Shown: in pieces, positions 37,347 to 49,900 of the stretch
How positions within the stretch are numbered: the stretch's first letter is position 1
How the letters are laid out: each line of letters starts with the position of its first letter
Source: Marsupella aquatica
Lineage: Eukaryota; Marchantiophyta
Assembly (NCBI GenBank): GCA_973895155.1
Contig: OZ316897.1
Location: 11,098,001-11,162,000 of the forward strand
DNA length: 64,000 nucleotides
Reading direction: 5' to 3'
Notes under the pieces: generated by a model
What the model was told of the DNA's origin: nothing
Seen by the model: only the letters and a program-made list of their open reading frames with translations
Database searches by the model: none
Made by a program: the position numbers and the translations under genes

Positions 37347-40300
37347 CTACCTTGTTCTGAATATTGTCGTTAAAGTTATTAAGATAGACTTGAGCATGCT
37401 TGGCTGTTCATTTATCTTCCGAGAGTGAATCATATGTCCAAAAGATCTAGAAACCAATATAATTGCAAGCTTCTCGGTGAAGATAATCAAAATTAGAGGT
37501 TGTGATTTATCCTGAGAAGGTGCTTTTGATCTCAACGGTAAAATTGCAATATACAGAGGATGGTATTGATTTAGTTGTGTGGATGCAAGATGCTGGCGAA
37601 CAGGACCAAAGCTGCCAGATCTTAATTTGGAACAAGCTGCAATATCTCAGATATGTTCATGGTCATCAAGCAGCCTCAACAGAGGAAATATGTGGGAAGA
37701 TGACGTACCATTCCAAATCCACAGACGATGAAGGGAAATCCCGCCAAACCAAACGGTGGGTTTCCTCCCAAGGATGCGGCTGCAACCAGTATTTGACAGA
37801 AATCACTATGAGCTAGAGCTCTGAGATCTCACTGATTTTCAGCCGGAAGATTTATTCCCGTTGGTGGATGCTATCATAGTTCGTGAATATAGGGTTGAAT
37901 AGAAATCAAAACTAGTCCGTTAATATTCCTGCAAACCAGGAGCATCTCATCGTGGCCCCATTTCCAGTCAGGAATATGGTCAATCCATTCAAAAAATGTA
38001 AAATTTCTTGCTTGGAGTGAGAACAATCACATGTACACTGAGCATCATTTAGAAGAGCTCCTTCCTGAAAGCCAACTCAGTCCATAACTGTGCAGATTTG
38101 AGCTTCTGTTTAAAGCCAGAGAAGTAAATTTCTACATATTGACTTACTGCAAGACTGCAATCAAGATAACACTGATAACTGAATCCTATGGCTAATGATT
38201 GTTACCTGCTAAAGGAGTGATCGTCAAAGGAGCTAAAATAGCAGCCGCTGATCGATTCGCTGCCATAAACCCTTGTATATTTCCCTGCAAAAAATTCACA
38301 ACACATGATGATGTATGACAATCGAGGACAATAGGGCCGCAAAGACGGCCTGACCCGACTGCTAGAATGGATCTTACAAGTAGAAAGCCAGGATTCGATT
38401 TGAGTAGAGAAGCGATTGAGGCGAAATTTATCCATATCCCGCACATGGCAAGGAAGGTAAAACAGATGCAATCCTATCCCTGGCTGAAAAATGGGTTCAT
38501 TGAACCTGTTGTCGACGATCCACTCCGCTTGACACCATTGTCCCAAGCTGCAAAAGTGATGACCTTGTCAATCTATAGCGTTTGGGCTGAGCATGATGAT
38601 GAAAGTAACTGTGCGGATATGTCACATATTCCATGTTCTGAAGCAAGAGACTAAATGCTGACCGTTGGCTCAGGATCATTATGTTAGGTTACCTGGAACT
38701 AGCATTCTGAACTTTCCTAAACACATGGCATTGACCCTAAATTTCATTTCTTTTTCACCACGTTACAGAAATCAGAGCTTCGAGGGAGATGACCTTCTGT
38801 AAAATGATGAGTCCTCATCCCTTCATATATAAAGCATGAAGGTGACAGCTCTGGAGAGTGGTTTGATTGCCACTTACCGCTGGTGTTGTGACCGAAAAGA
38901 ATACTTCCATTCCAGCTGCAATGTAAGGTAACCAAGGTGTCCGAGCGAACCCATAAATAAAATACTGCAGAACGTGTATGTTATTAGCTAATTGATTTTG
39001 AGAAGCGGACTCTGCACAATAGCCAGTGTCCAGTTTCTACAGAACCACACAACGTAGGAAATTACAACAAGACATGATGTATCTCATCAAATTACGTCAA
39101 AGCAGATAGGTACCAGGGATTCATCATCCTCCCATCATCATTCTTTTTCCCAGAGCCAGATTCATACACAAAGAGCTCGGAATGCTGCTAACTGTTTGTC
39201 AGGATTTTAGGTTTTAGTGCTAATACCACATATCCGAAAATATCCTATGCATTGGTTTTATATTCAATAATTTCGATAGGAAAGGCAAACATGCACAGCA
39301 ACTGCACCAATTGCTCCTAAGGTTCCGGATAGTGGTAAGATTAAGTATTGCAAAATATGTCCTGCCACATATTCGAAGTCCTCCTTCTAACCATTTTTGG
39401 AAAGGGCGGTATACACATACATGTCCAGCACTGGCCAAAAGACTGACCAAGAGCACTCGTTCTCCGAGAAACTTTGACAATAGTGGATATACAGTCGTCT
39501 GAAATGTCATCACAGTAGTAACACAAAATTTGTCAAAACGTACTTGTCATTGACAAAATATTGCAGATGAGTTTATCTTGGCCCAAACAGCAGGGGCCAG
39601 ATAGATTATCAGATCTCCAAGTATTTGATGAAGAGAAAGAAAACGATACTCAAAGAAAATGCGAATGGTGCTTGGGAATGCTACTCTTTACCATTCCAAG
39701 AGCAGATCCTCCTGCACCGAGAAGAATAATGACCGCAAGTTGCTTCTCTCCATAGTCGAAGACCGCAACCAAATAAAACTGTAGACACAATTCAGATCAG
39801 ATCAACATTCCCTCGCAAACCATCAATTTGAACTGCCAACCATTCCGAGATGAATACTTAGTAGTTAGGCAAAAAGGTATTTAAGATTTAGATGTTGAAA
39901 CACACAGCAAATACCGAAATTACACAGCGAAAATTCCCATTTAAAAAGCCAAGTTTCCATGAAGTGAAGACACATACCGCAGTAAAGACGTACAGGCCTG
40001 CCAACCCAAAACTATTCAGGAAGTCCACCAGAACTATTGTCAGCAGCCTCCGACTGGATCACCATATCGAAGACAATACACAGGGTCAGGATAACGCTTA
40101 CATACTTTATTCAATCTAACTTACACATGCAGTTCTAAGGACTGTCCACACAGCTTGGATTGCTCACCTACTCCAGACAGTCCTAGCTGTTTCTCGAAAA
40201 TTCGTGGAAATTTGTCGTTTTGGTTCAGGCTTTGGCAATAACTTTATTGCACTTTCTGATTGCGACTCATTTGCTGGAAGGAGGGGTTCTCTCGGATTCG

Positions 40301-43201
40301 TTTCTTCGAAAAAGACCTTGACGTAAATCGTCGCACAAACTTGTAGAATGACTGAAGCCTTATTGATATATCCCAAACCAGAAGCGGTGTTAGCTTGGAG
40401 AGAAACAATTCTTATCATTGGAGCTAGCACTAAAATGACGTTTTAATGCCTCCGTTTGTATACTTTCGAAAAATCTAGTGATGGTAGTTGAGTAGTGACA
40501 TAAAATGTCACGTATAATTAGTAACATATTGCAAAATGACAGTGATTTCTCCGCCATACCCAGAGGGCTTGATCAACCGTCTTAAGTGCCAGTGAGGCAA
40601 GTATGCCTCCAATATAACCGACAGAGAGAGAGCCAATTGTTAAACCATTAACTGCTGGTCGATCATCCTCATCAACAACATCTGCCTGACACAATCAGAA
40701 TAAACAATTTGAATTATTGAGATGAAACCGGATGCGGACATTAATGAAGTCCTAAATCTCCAAATGCAATGATATTAGTACCATACATTAAATTTATATT
40801 TATCAACGAATTCCTTTTCTTTCTCTAGCTGTGACAATTGTGGTAGCTTTCTGTAGGGAAGATCGTTTGAATTATCTGGAGAAGACAGTCACACAGAGCG
40901 GTATTCAAACAAAGGGACTTGAGCAAGTTTAGGCTGAATAGAGGATACTTGACATCGTTGGCCATTTACCTCTAACAGCGTTAAGCAACTAATACCAATT
41001 GACATCCTACGGGTTATCAGAGGATTTGTTTTTTAATAGGACTTCTCTTTAATCGTAAGCTTATAGTAAGGAGCTTCATGTCTAGGTTAAGCCTGCATAA
41101 CATTCACAGCAAAGCTTATCATAAAATGGGAGTAAGAGGTTGATTGTGTACCACAGTAGCGAGAAGAGTCGGTATCAATCCCCCTTCCCTGCAGGTGTAC
41201 GCAATGAGCGAAAGAAGAAACCATACGTAGACCGCTGTTCTGGTCTTAACGACAGCCAGTAAAACTGCCCGTTCACGCACTTAAAGTCAGCAACAGGAGA
41301 AACTGATTGAGACATGGTGTCCAGTTGAGTTCATATCTTTTTCACTGAATAGTGGACAAACCTGAAGCCACTACTGCATCTTCGAATGTTAATCAGCCAC
41401 GCTTGAGTACGAACCTGGAAATCTCTGGTAGTAATTTGTCACTTTAAAATGGGACTAAGGCCCCGGTGGCTACTAATGATTTTCATTGGTTGCTCTGCTC
41501 AAAATCCCAACTACCCCACTCAGGAAGAGGCTACTAGGTAGTGGCATTCGAAAGACCTAACAAGACAGATAATTTCTTCATCATATGGCATAATTTACTG
41601 TGGCTCCAGTGACTTAAATTGAAATTCAGATCATTTTGAAGCTTAGAAGGACATCACGGAGCGATTCACAGCATGCGTTCCAAGAAGCCTCTCTTGTTAG
41701 CCACTCGGAAACTTTACAAGTCAGAGTGCTTGAGTACATTGTTTATGTACAAATGTCTAATTCTTATCGGTGAAAGACGTACATATATCAAAAACAGAGT
41801 ACCACCTGGTGCCAGGTAGCAGCCACTGCCTCACCTTGTGGAAAGATGGCTGTGACGAAAAATAATAAGAGAATTGGCTTCCTTCCATAAGAGTCCGAGA
41901 GCCCTCCTAGAATAGGTGCCATCACAACTGCACCTATTCCTATACCCTGCATGCAAGTGACGAGCACATAAGATAGGGATTTCACCTTCCTACTTCAGCC
42001 AATATTAAATAATTTCACATGAGGACAAAATATAGTATGCTCAATTAATTAGATCTGCACCCTCCTGCTTCCAAGTCGCTGTTCGGATTTTCATTGTTAT
42101 CTTACTATTCATCAAGTTCTGTGAAGAAGAAATCTCAGGATTTTGATCCTGTGACTGCGAAGGTTGCACTGAATTGATTTGTTTTGGTAAAAACGACCAA
42201 TTTACAAAAAGTGGCCAAACAAAGTACAATGGAGTAAAAAAAAGGTGGTCCAGAGAGGACAAACACGAATTCATTCATTCCCATATTGCACTGCATGGTT
42301 TACAAGTTTCTCGACCATTTCACGGCCCCAAGAAGAAGTGAAAATAATGAAAAAATTTGTTGTCTACGGCAAGCCGACCTGGCCCTGGGATTAACAATGC
42401 ATTAAGACTTCCCTGGATCGAGTCACGAATCAGAGAAAGTGGCAGCAAGTACAGGAGAGTGACTATGTGAGAGAGCAGATCTCAAGCGCCCCTGGCCGAA
42501 TCTGAATTAGATGTGTAACGTACAGACTAAATAATTAATTTGTGAAGCAAATGTGACAGACTCTCATAACTAATTGGGTTAATGACTTGATTTGCTGCTC
42601 AGGGGTATTAACCAGAAAGGTTTAACAAGTCTTAAAAGGGACATTCAATCACGATAACCAGCTCCAAGGGCAATGCTAGTCATAACAGTAATACAACTTA
42701 GCCAGCTGCTCTAGTGGCCTTCCATTCTCAGCTCACTGACATAATGAGACGAAATCATGTGTGTTTAGAGATGCATAGAGAGGTCATATCTTTGTTCAGA
42801 ATCTAGTACAACGTAGGCGAGAGGTCGATTGAATGAATTGATCTGATTTTCAATTTAGTCGGACCCAAATGGCTAATGGGAACAGCGAGTTCGTTAAGTC
42901 AAAAGCAAGTTTCAATCCCCAGAGGGTGGACAGAGAATTACATCCTTCAGAGACCACAGTCGCTTCAAACCTGATGCGGTGAGATTGACATTGAGGAAGA
43001 AAGAAGGAGATGTACCAGCTGCAGTGCGCCAACCAAGTAAATGCTGGCACTGCACTCATTCTCGCCATCGCAAAGGCGGTCCAGCAAGAGGCTGGGCATG
43101 AACGGTTGTGGGAGGAAAAGAGCGGCGTAGCACAAAAGAGCAGCCACTCCGAGAGGAAACACCGGCCGAACGGTTTTGATAAAAGTGTTCGTCGTCTCCA
43201 T
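37347..43201 (-). CDS. MFS transporter, TetA/HIAT1-like, tandem copy 1
   Basis: Twelve-helix major facilitator resembling bacterial tetracycline efflux proteins and the eukaryotic hippocampus-abundant-transcript (MFSD14) group; substrate unknown. Thirteen exons (minus): 43201-43016, 41946-41835, 41264-41152, 40685-40541, 40429-40168, 40053-39978, 39778-39692, 39498-39421, 38964-38878, 38547-38506, 38284-38206, 37779-37709 and 37472-37347. Phases close to 487 aa. Exon 1 holds the first helix. Exon 2 carries MFS motif A (GGLSDSYGRKPILLL). Exon 4 has PAVNGLTIGSLSVGYIGG. The long exon 5 encodes the hydrophilic central loop (LLPANESQSESA). Later exons hold paired helices with GAGGSALGM, LGTMVSSGVDRRQQ, NIQGFMAANRSAAAILAPLT and GLAGFPFIVCGFGM. 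The exon 4 donor (CACT|GTCATT) was chosen because only it keeps phase and it aligns with the paralog. The tail after the last helix is longer than in copy 2. Membrane location is inferred. Confidence 0.9.
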
Positions 43202-44072
43202 TTTGCTAGCTCGCCGCGATTGCCTCTTTCCCCTGAACGACAGTCACTCAGACACCAGCTTCAAACAAGCCAATCAACGGATTCTTTCCATGAATAGACC
43301 TTCAAGCACAATCATGACGAGCGGCTTGCAGCTCTCTTGGATTTCTGCCACTACTTCATTCGTTTCGATCCGAGCACTGCTCAATCCATCCACCCACATG
43401 AATGATCAGACCAGGCTCACGTCGGTACCTTGCAACTCTCTCCAATTCAAGCTAGCTGTGACAATCTAGCTCAAACGAAGCGATCTACATCTAATCTCAG
43501 CTCAAAAGAAGCGATCTACATTTACATCTTCTCTGTGTTTGTACGTCACTCGAGCATGATTGAGTTTAATTGCTAAAGAATTCGGAAGAGAGCGAGTCAC
43601 GCGCCGAAGAGCAAGGGAGTCAGTCAATCATGAAGCAAGTTTGATGTCAGTTCGGTCTGCCTTCGACGACAATTGATGTCTCTCTGTGGTGTCTTTGCAA
43701 GACTCTCGTGGGAGTTGTTACTTTTTTCACCAAATACAAGGCCACTTTTTGGTCTACAGATATTCACCTTAATTACTGTTGCATAAGAACTAGAGTTACT
43801 ATCAAATTAGTGTTACATACATTAATTTTGGTGGACGTGATCTTGAGTACAAAGTAATTCTAATTCTTGCCGGTTTTCCGTCATAGCTTTTTTGTTTAAA
43901 GTGCTAGTAGAAAAGGTGATCTTGAGTCCAAAGTAACAAAAATTCATGGAAAGTGGAATCAGTGTTTTAGCATAATTAATGTAACACTAATTCATAGGTA
44001 GCCCAAAAGTGTCTGCTCTCAAATTAGTGTGAGTAACAGTATTACAGTGTATACTCTGTACTCAAGACCTTT
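43202..44072. other. Promoter side of transporter 1
   Basis: 5' flank of the first transporter gene. No gene is supported. Short shared phrases with the 5' flank of copy 2 (52.1-52.7 kb; for example GAGCAAG...GAGTCA near 43610 and 52640) suggest that the duplicated unit included some promoter DNA. Confidence 0.4.
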
Positions 44073-44840
44073 TGAAATGAAGTTAAACAGCACAAGTCCC
44101 GTCTTTGTTAATTAATGGGCAGGTTCTATAGGACCACCCTAATCTGATTTGAGACAATTTGTCATGGGTGGATTTGAATGGTGAGACCACGTGCTTAAGC
44201 TCAAATGATTGAGTGTAGATCTCTAGGTGCGCCAGAGCATAGGCTTGAAGATAGAATCTTTTGGAATAAAGTTCAGTAGTGCAAATCAATTGTTCACAGA
44301 CAGGCAGGTTCCATAGGACCATTGTGTCTATTTGGACAATACACTTTCAAGACAGAACTATCTACAACTATAATAAGGGATCCCGTCTTTTTTCGTCCTT
44401 GGTCACCAGACAAAAAAGCTTCTGGGCGGGAAAGATCCACAGCCGTTGGATTTGATTAGCTGTTTTTTCTCACCATTGATGAGAGAAATGTACACCCCTA
44501 TCACTTATCTGCTTCCCGCTGCCCCGTAATGCCCCCCGGCCAATCCCTATGGACCTGCCCTCCTTGCATAGTGCAAAGCACTGGCATAGGGCATAGGGCT
44601 TGTCCATTGTAAATCTCCAGTTGTGGGTACTACAGTAGCACTCCACAACAGAGGCTTGAAGGTAGACTCCATATCCAAAATCTTCTGAAATGAAGTTCCC
44701 TTGTTCATGCAGATTCCTTAGGACCACCCCTACCTGTTTTTGATAACACAGTTTAGTGAGCGGATTCAATGATGTTAGAGTGTGCTCAAGCTTGAGCCAT
44801 CCATCATAAATCTGTAGTCATGGGTACTAGTGCGCCACCA
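44073..44840. repeat. Diverged repeat (three partial copies) interrupted by a Helitron-like element
   Basis: A phrase with AGAGGCTTGAAG-type, CTTTTGAAATGAAGTT-type and CAGGTTCCATAGGACCA-type blocks recurs at about 44073-44135, 44235-44325 and 44645-44735. The Helitron-like element at 44361-44602 lies between the second and third copies. The copies are well diverged and carry no ORF. Confidence 0.6.
44361..44602 (+). mobile_element. Helitron-like non-autonomous element, copy 2
   Basis: Second, 242-bp copy of the element at 21468-21703. It starts TCTACAACTATAATAAGGGA after an A. It shares CGGGAAAGATCCACAG, CTGTTGGATTT-like and CTTCCCGCTGCCCC-like blocks. It ends with the hairpin GTGC-AAA-GCAC followed by GGCATAGGGCATAGGGCTTG and a T. 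The stem matches copy 1 while the loop differs. The terminal CTTG differs by one base from CTAG, as CTCG does in copy 1. Confidence 0.68.
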
Positions 44841-46902
44841 GAGGCTTGCCCATTCAAGGACATCCATGTCCCACTTGCAGACTTGGTTATGACAATATGT
44901 GTGGACCCTTAGCTCATCACATTGTTGCATGAAAGGTGGACTATTAGCTCAACACACTCTTGGAGTGGTAGATCTTAATCTCTTATTTCTTCCTCTTTTT
45001 TGGTTTTTGGGGTATGCATTTGCCATCTTCTTTTGAATTTTGTGTTTGTCATTGCCACTTTTGCTCTTTCTCCATTGTACTGTGTTTGGCTCTTTTCAGT
45101 AAACTGTCCATTAATTCCCCTTGAAAGGAGCCAAAGTTTGCAAATGTTGGGTCCCCTGTGCAAGTAGTCTAAAACTCCAGACAAAATAAGCAGTCCAAAT
45201 TAGCACTCCTTGCCATGTAGTATCACTAGACACCATACTCAAAGGGGCTATTAAGTTCCTGTAAAGTCAACTCAGCCTTTCCACTCATTCTAAGGTCCAG
45301 ATTTAATCTTAGGGGAGAATAAAACGAGTACATTGGGCACCGGCTTCTTGTAAAGCTACTCAACTGTGATTGGAAAGCCTTTTATTCCCTTGCCCACAAC
45401 CAAGAAGCTCAGGTCCAGTCAGGTGTCCTGTGTCCTTCGTGGGTATGTCCAAGGATGACATTCACGAGGAATATACAAATAAAGAAAAATCTCAAGTAAT
45501 ACCTGTGATTTGCAATTGTAGTTAAATTTCCAAATACCACCCCTTTTAAGTTTTATAGTTATCTGGGATTCACCTTAATTTTAATTCTCCAAATGCACTT
45601 GCTGTAGTACTAGGGCATGCCAAATCTGAAGGGCTGCAAACCTATTCCCGACCCCAAAGTTTGAGTTTTGGTCTTTGGTCACAAGTGGTAGGACAGGCAC
45701 TCCCAAGTCCACCACTTTAGTTTTGGGAAAACCTGGGTGACCATGGTTGGAACCGAGTCCATCACTTTAGTTTTGGGAAAACCTGTGTGACCATGCATGG
45801 TTGGAGCCAAAAAAACAGAGAGGTTTGAGATGCCCTAGTGAACTGTCACCTCCCCATGGTCCCAGGCAATGGAAAAATTGATCTAGGTTTGTTGGGGTTA
45901 GCTATAAGGCAGAGAAACCCTTGTTCATGAGCTCCATGGTGGCAGATCCAGAGTGTTCACTCAAGCAGCTCGTTCCTAATATGCCTAAACTCTATGACGT
46001 TTTTCTCTGACAATGTAGAGCACAAGTGCATGACTCCAGCATTTTGTTGTTGGAATGTGGCTGATATGATCGGCGTTTAACTTGAAAGGCCATTGTTTAG
46101 CTGTAGTCCACCAAATCCTCGTTTCCTTCATTGAGGACGAGGTCATGTACTATATGCAGAGATTTCTGACAAGGAAACTGAGCAAGATTCGAGCCACAAT
46201 GCTATCAGAATTGGCAGTGGTGTGCTCTGTACGATGAGCTGTGGGCGGACTGCATCTTGGACTTGGGCTTGGACTTGGAGTGTGACGACTCATTTCTTCC
46301 CAATATGACCATTATTCCAGGGCAATTATAGTTGGCTTAAGTGGAAACAATCCCCGTTTCCACTACCGGCTACAACAATTATATCGGGACAAATTTGGAC
46401 ACAATGATGCTTTGGTAATCTGGTAACAGTAATCGTTTCAATATTTCAGAGAGTGCACATCGAAAATCTGACGAAAATGTTCTTATCCATCTGGATCTGA
46501 CTAAAGTTCAACATTCAATTGAGTAAGGAATGTAGTATGAACCTTAGGAACTAATTGCTTGACAATCTTTGGGGTAGCGTTTAGTTTAGCGAAGGCACAA
46601 TTGTATTTTCCTGAGGAGGCATTGGTGCTCGAATGTACCCAGTCGGCTCCTCCGAGTTTACCAGTGGAGGAACAGGCGGCAACGCAGTCGAGATGATCCA
46701 TGCCAGCACCTGCCCCACGACAACAATTTGAATCCGAAATTGAGAGTCGTGTCTCCTTAAATCTTATGAATTCAATTATTGAGATCCCGAGCCTCTGTTC
46801 TCAGAAACTACCTTAATTTTGTTTAAGTTATTATGGTTAAATAATGACAACAAACCTATGTATGTCTGCTGTTCATTCCATTTTCAGATACTAAATGATT
46901 TC
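44841..46902. other. Intergenic between transporter copies
   Basis: No gene supported. A two-copy tandem repeat lies at about 45704-45797 (CACTTTAGTTTTGGGAAAAC at about 45712 and 45762). The DNA from about 46400 to 46740 is homologous to the 3' flank of transporter 1. A 65-bp stretch at about 45295-45360 resembles 53557-53625. Confidence 0.45.
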
Positions 46903-49900
46903 TCAGAATGACTTGAAAACCAACATGATTGCAATCTCTTGAAGAACTAAATTGAAATCAGAGGTTCTGATTTAATTAGCCTGAGGGTTACGGGCTATTG
47001 ATCTCAACAGCAACATTGCAATACTAAGAATGTATGTAATGTTCCATAGATGCAAACTAAGAATTACGAGCAAAGCCTACTTCTGTGCTGGCGAAAGGGA
47101 CTCAATGTGCCAGATCATTTGGACGAGGTTGCAATGCTTCAGATATGTTCATGTTCGCAAACGTCTAAACCAGCCTCAACAGATAATGACGATGTGTGGG
47201 TAGATGACGTACCATTGCAGCTCCACAGATTATGAAGGGAAACCCAGTCAAGCCAAAGGGTGGGTTTTCTCCCAAAGCTGCGGCTGCAATCGATATTTAA
47301 CAAACAAGGTGAGATAGAGCTACGCACTCAGTTTCAACGGGAAGAGTTATTGTAATTGGAGACTTGAAGATGCTATTAGTTTGTTGCTCCAAGAAAAAAT
47401 GTAGAGTACGTTCCTGCAGTGAGAGCTCAAGGACTTCTACCCTGAACAAGATCTGGCTTCTTCCTTTCAGTCATTCAAGTCATTAACTGAGCAGGATTTG
47501 CAGCTTCTGTCTAAGGCGAGGGAAGTGAATTTCTCAACTTTGACTTAGTCCAAGACTATGATCAAGATGACTTTACTAACTGAATCTGTATGAGTGTGGA
47601 TTGCTACCTGCCAAAGGAGTGATTGTCAAAGGAGCTAAAATAATAGCCATTGATCGAGCAGAGGCCATAAACCCTTGTACTTTTCCCTGCAAAAATTCAC
47701 AATGATGATGATGATGATGAGGGACAGTAAGGTTGCAACGGTGGCTTGCCCGGATCGATCTTGCAAACACCAAAGCCAGGCTTCGAGCAATTGAGGGCCA
47801 AACGTAATCATCTCGCATCTAGCAATGAAGTTAAAATAGATGCAATCCTATCGCTGGTTGGAAAAAGTGTTTATTGCACCTGTTGTTCACGATCCACTGC
47901 CCTTGACACGATAGTCCCAAGCTGCAAACAAAATTTATGACCTTGTCAATAGCTGCTGGGATGCAGATGATGATTAACAATAATAGTCCGGACATGTCAC
48001 ACGTTGCATATTATGTAGCAACAGACTGAATGGTGAAACACCTCAGGATAATATCATTGTGTTGGAACTAGCCTTCTGGATCTTCCTAAACACACAGGTT
48101 GTTAAATAACAGTTTTTTTTAATATTTCACCGCCTAGAAGTCAGAGCTTCCGGCGAGAGGACCATTTGTAGAATGCTGGGTACTCATTCGTCCATATATG
48201 AAGAGAACTACAGCTCTGTAGAGGGTTTTCATTGCTACTTACCGCTGGTTTTGTGACAGAATGGAATACTTCCATTCCAGCTGCAACGTAAGGTAACCAC
48301 GGTTTCCAAGCCAGCCCATATACGAGATACTGCAGGACGTACATGTTAGAAACTAATTGTTTTCGAGAAAGTTGGCTCTGCCCAACAGCCAGTGCCCAAT
48401 TTCCATACCGCAATACAATGTAAGAAATTACATCAGCACATGGTGTATCTCGTCAAAATACATCAAATCACACAGGTACCAGGCATTCATCGTCCTCTAA
48501 GCCTAATTTATCAAAAAAAAATCAGACCTATGATCATACCAAAAAAGGTAGGAATGCCATTAACAATTTCCGAGGGTTTCTCGTTCAGTAATTTTGAATC
48601 GAAAGGTAACCACAACATTAGTAGGAAACTGCAGCACATGGGGTATGGCAGGGAACTAGCAATCGTAAATGCGTATGTCACATATCCGAAGTCCTCCTCC
48701 CTCTAAACGTATTTGGCATATCAGAAGGGTGGTGTGTACATACATGTGCAGCATTTGCCAAAATACCAACCCACAGCACTGCGCGTTCTCCAAGGAAATG
48801 GGAGAGTACTGGATATACAATCGTCTGATATGTCATCACAACAGTAAAGCAAAATAGTCAAAATGTATTTCTCATTTACATAATATTGCAGACCAGTACT
48901 CCTACATGAGACTATTAATTTTGCAGTTCGATTTCTATCTCGGTCCAAACAGCTATTGAATTGATGAAAATTGCAACAGTACTCAAAGAAACGCGGATGG
49001 TTTGCCGACTTGGCATACTCTTTACCATTCCAAGAGCAGATCCTGCTCCTGTTAGAAGATAGATGGCCGCAAGTTGATTCTCCCCATAATTAAAGACCGC
49101 AATCAAATAAAACTGTAGTCATAATTCAGGTCAGATTAAGAACCGCAATCAGGATTCCCTCGCAAGATATGAATTTGCAGAACCATCCATCCGAGATGCC
49201 TGCTTAGTAGTTACTCAATAAGATGTTAAGATTTCCTTGTTGAAAACAGAGCAATAACTGAAAACAGAGCGAAAGCTGCCATTACAAAGGCCAAAGGTTC
49301 CATGAATTTGAAGAGAGATATCTACCACAGTAAAGCTTTCCAGGCCTGCCAACGCATAACTATTCAGGAAGTCCACCAGAACTACTGTCATTAGCCTCCG
49401 ACTGAATCACCAGGTAGAAGACAATCCACAGGATAAGGATGAGTCTTGGACACTTTAGTCATCTTAAGTTAAACATGCAATTCTACGGACTGTCCACACA
49501 GCTTGGATTGCTCACCTACTCCAGACAGTCGTAGCTGTTTCTCGAAAATTCGTGGAAATTCGTCGTTTTAGTTCAGGCTTTAGCAATAACGTCATTGCAC
49601 TCTCTGATTGCGACTCATTTGCTGGAAGGAGAGGTTTCCTCGGATGGGTTTCTTTGAAAAAGACTGTCATGTAAATTGTTGCACAAACTTGTAGAATCAC
49701 GGACGCCTTAATAAGGTAACCCAAACCAAACACGGAGTTAGCTTGGAGAGACAACAGTCTTATCTTTGGAGCCAGAACTAATGAAGGTTCAATGTCGGCT
49801 TCTATGGTATATTTTGAAAACTTCATTGAAAATAAGGGACTAGTGATATTAAAAATGATAGCAGTAATTACTCGCAACACATCGTAAACTGACGGAACAT

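Noticed and set aside
38290-38450. Frame reading FASIASLLKSNPGF before the NIQGFMA exon, considered as an exon with a GC donor in copy 2
   Set aside because: A better exon (38547-38506, LGTMVSSGVDRRQQ) fits the family and phase in both copies, leaving this stretch as intron.
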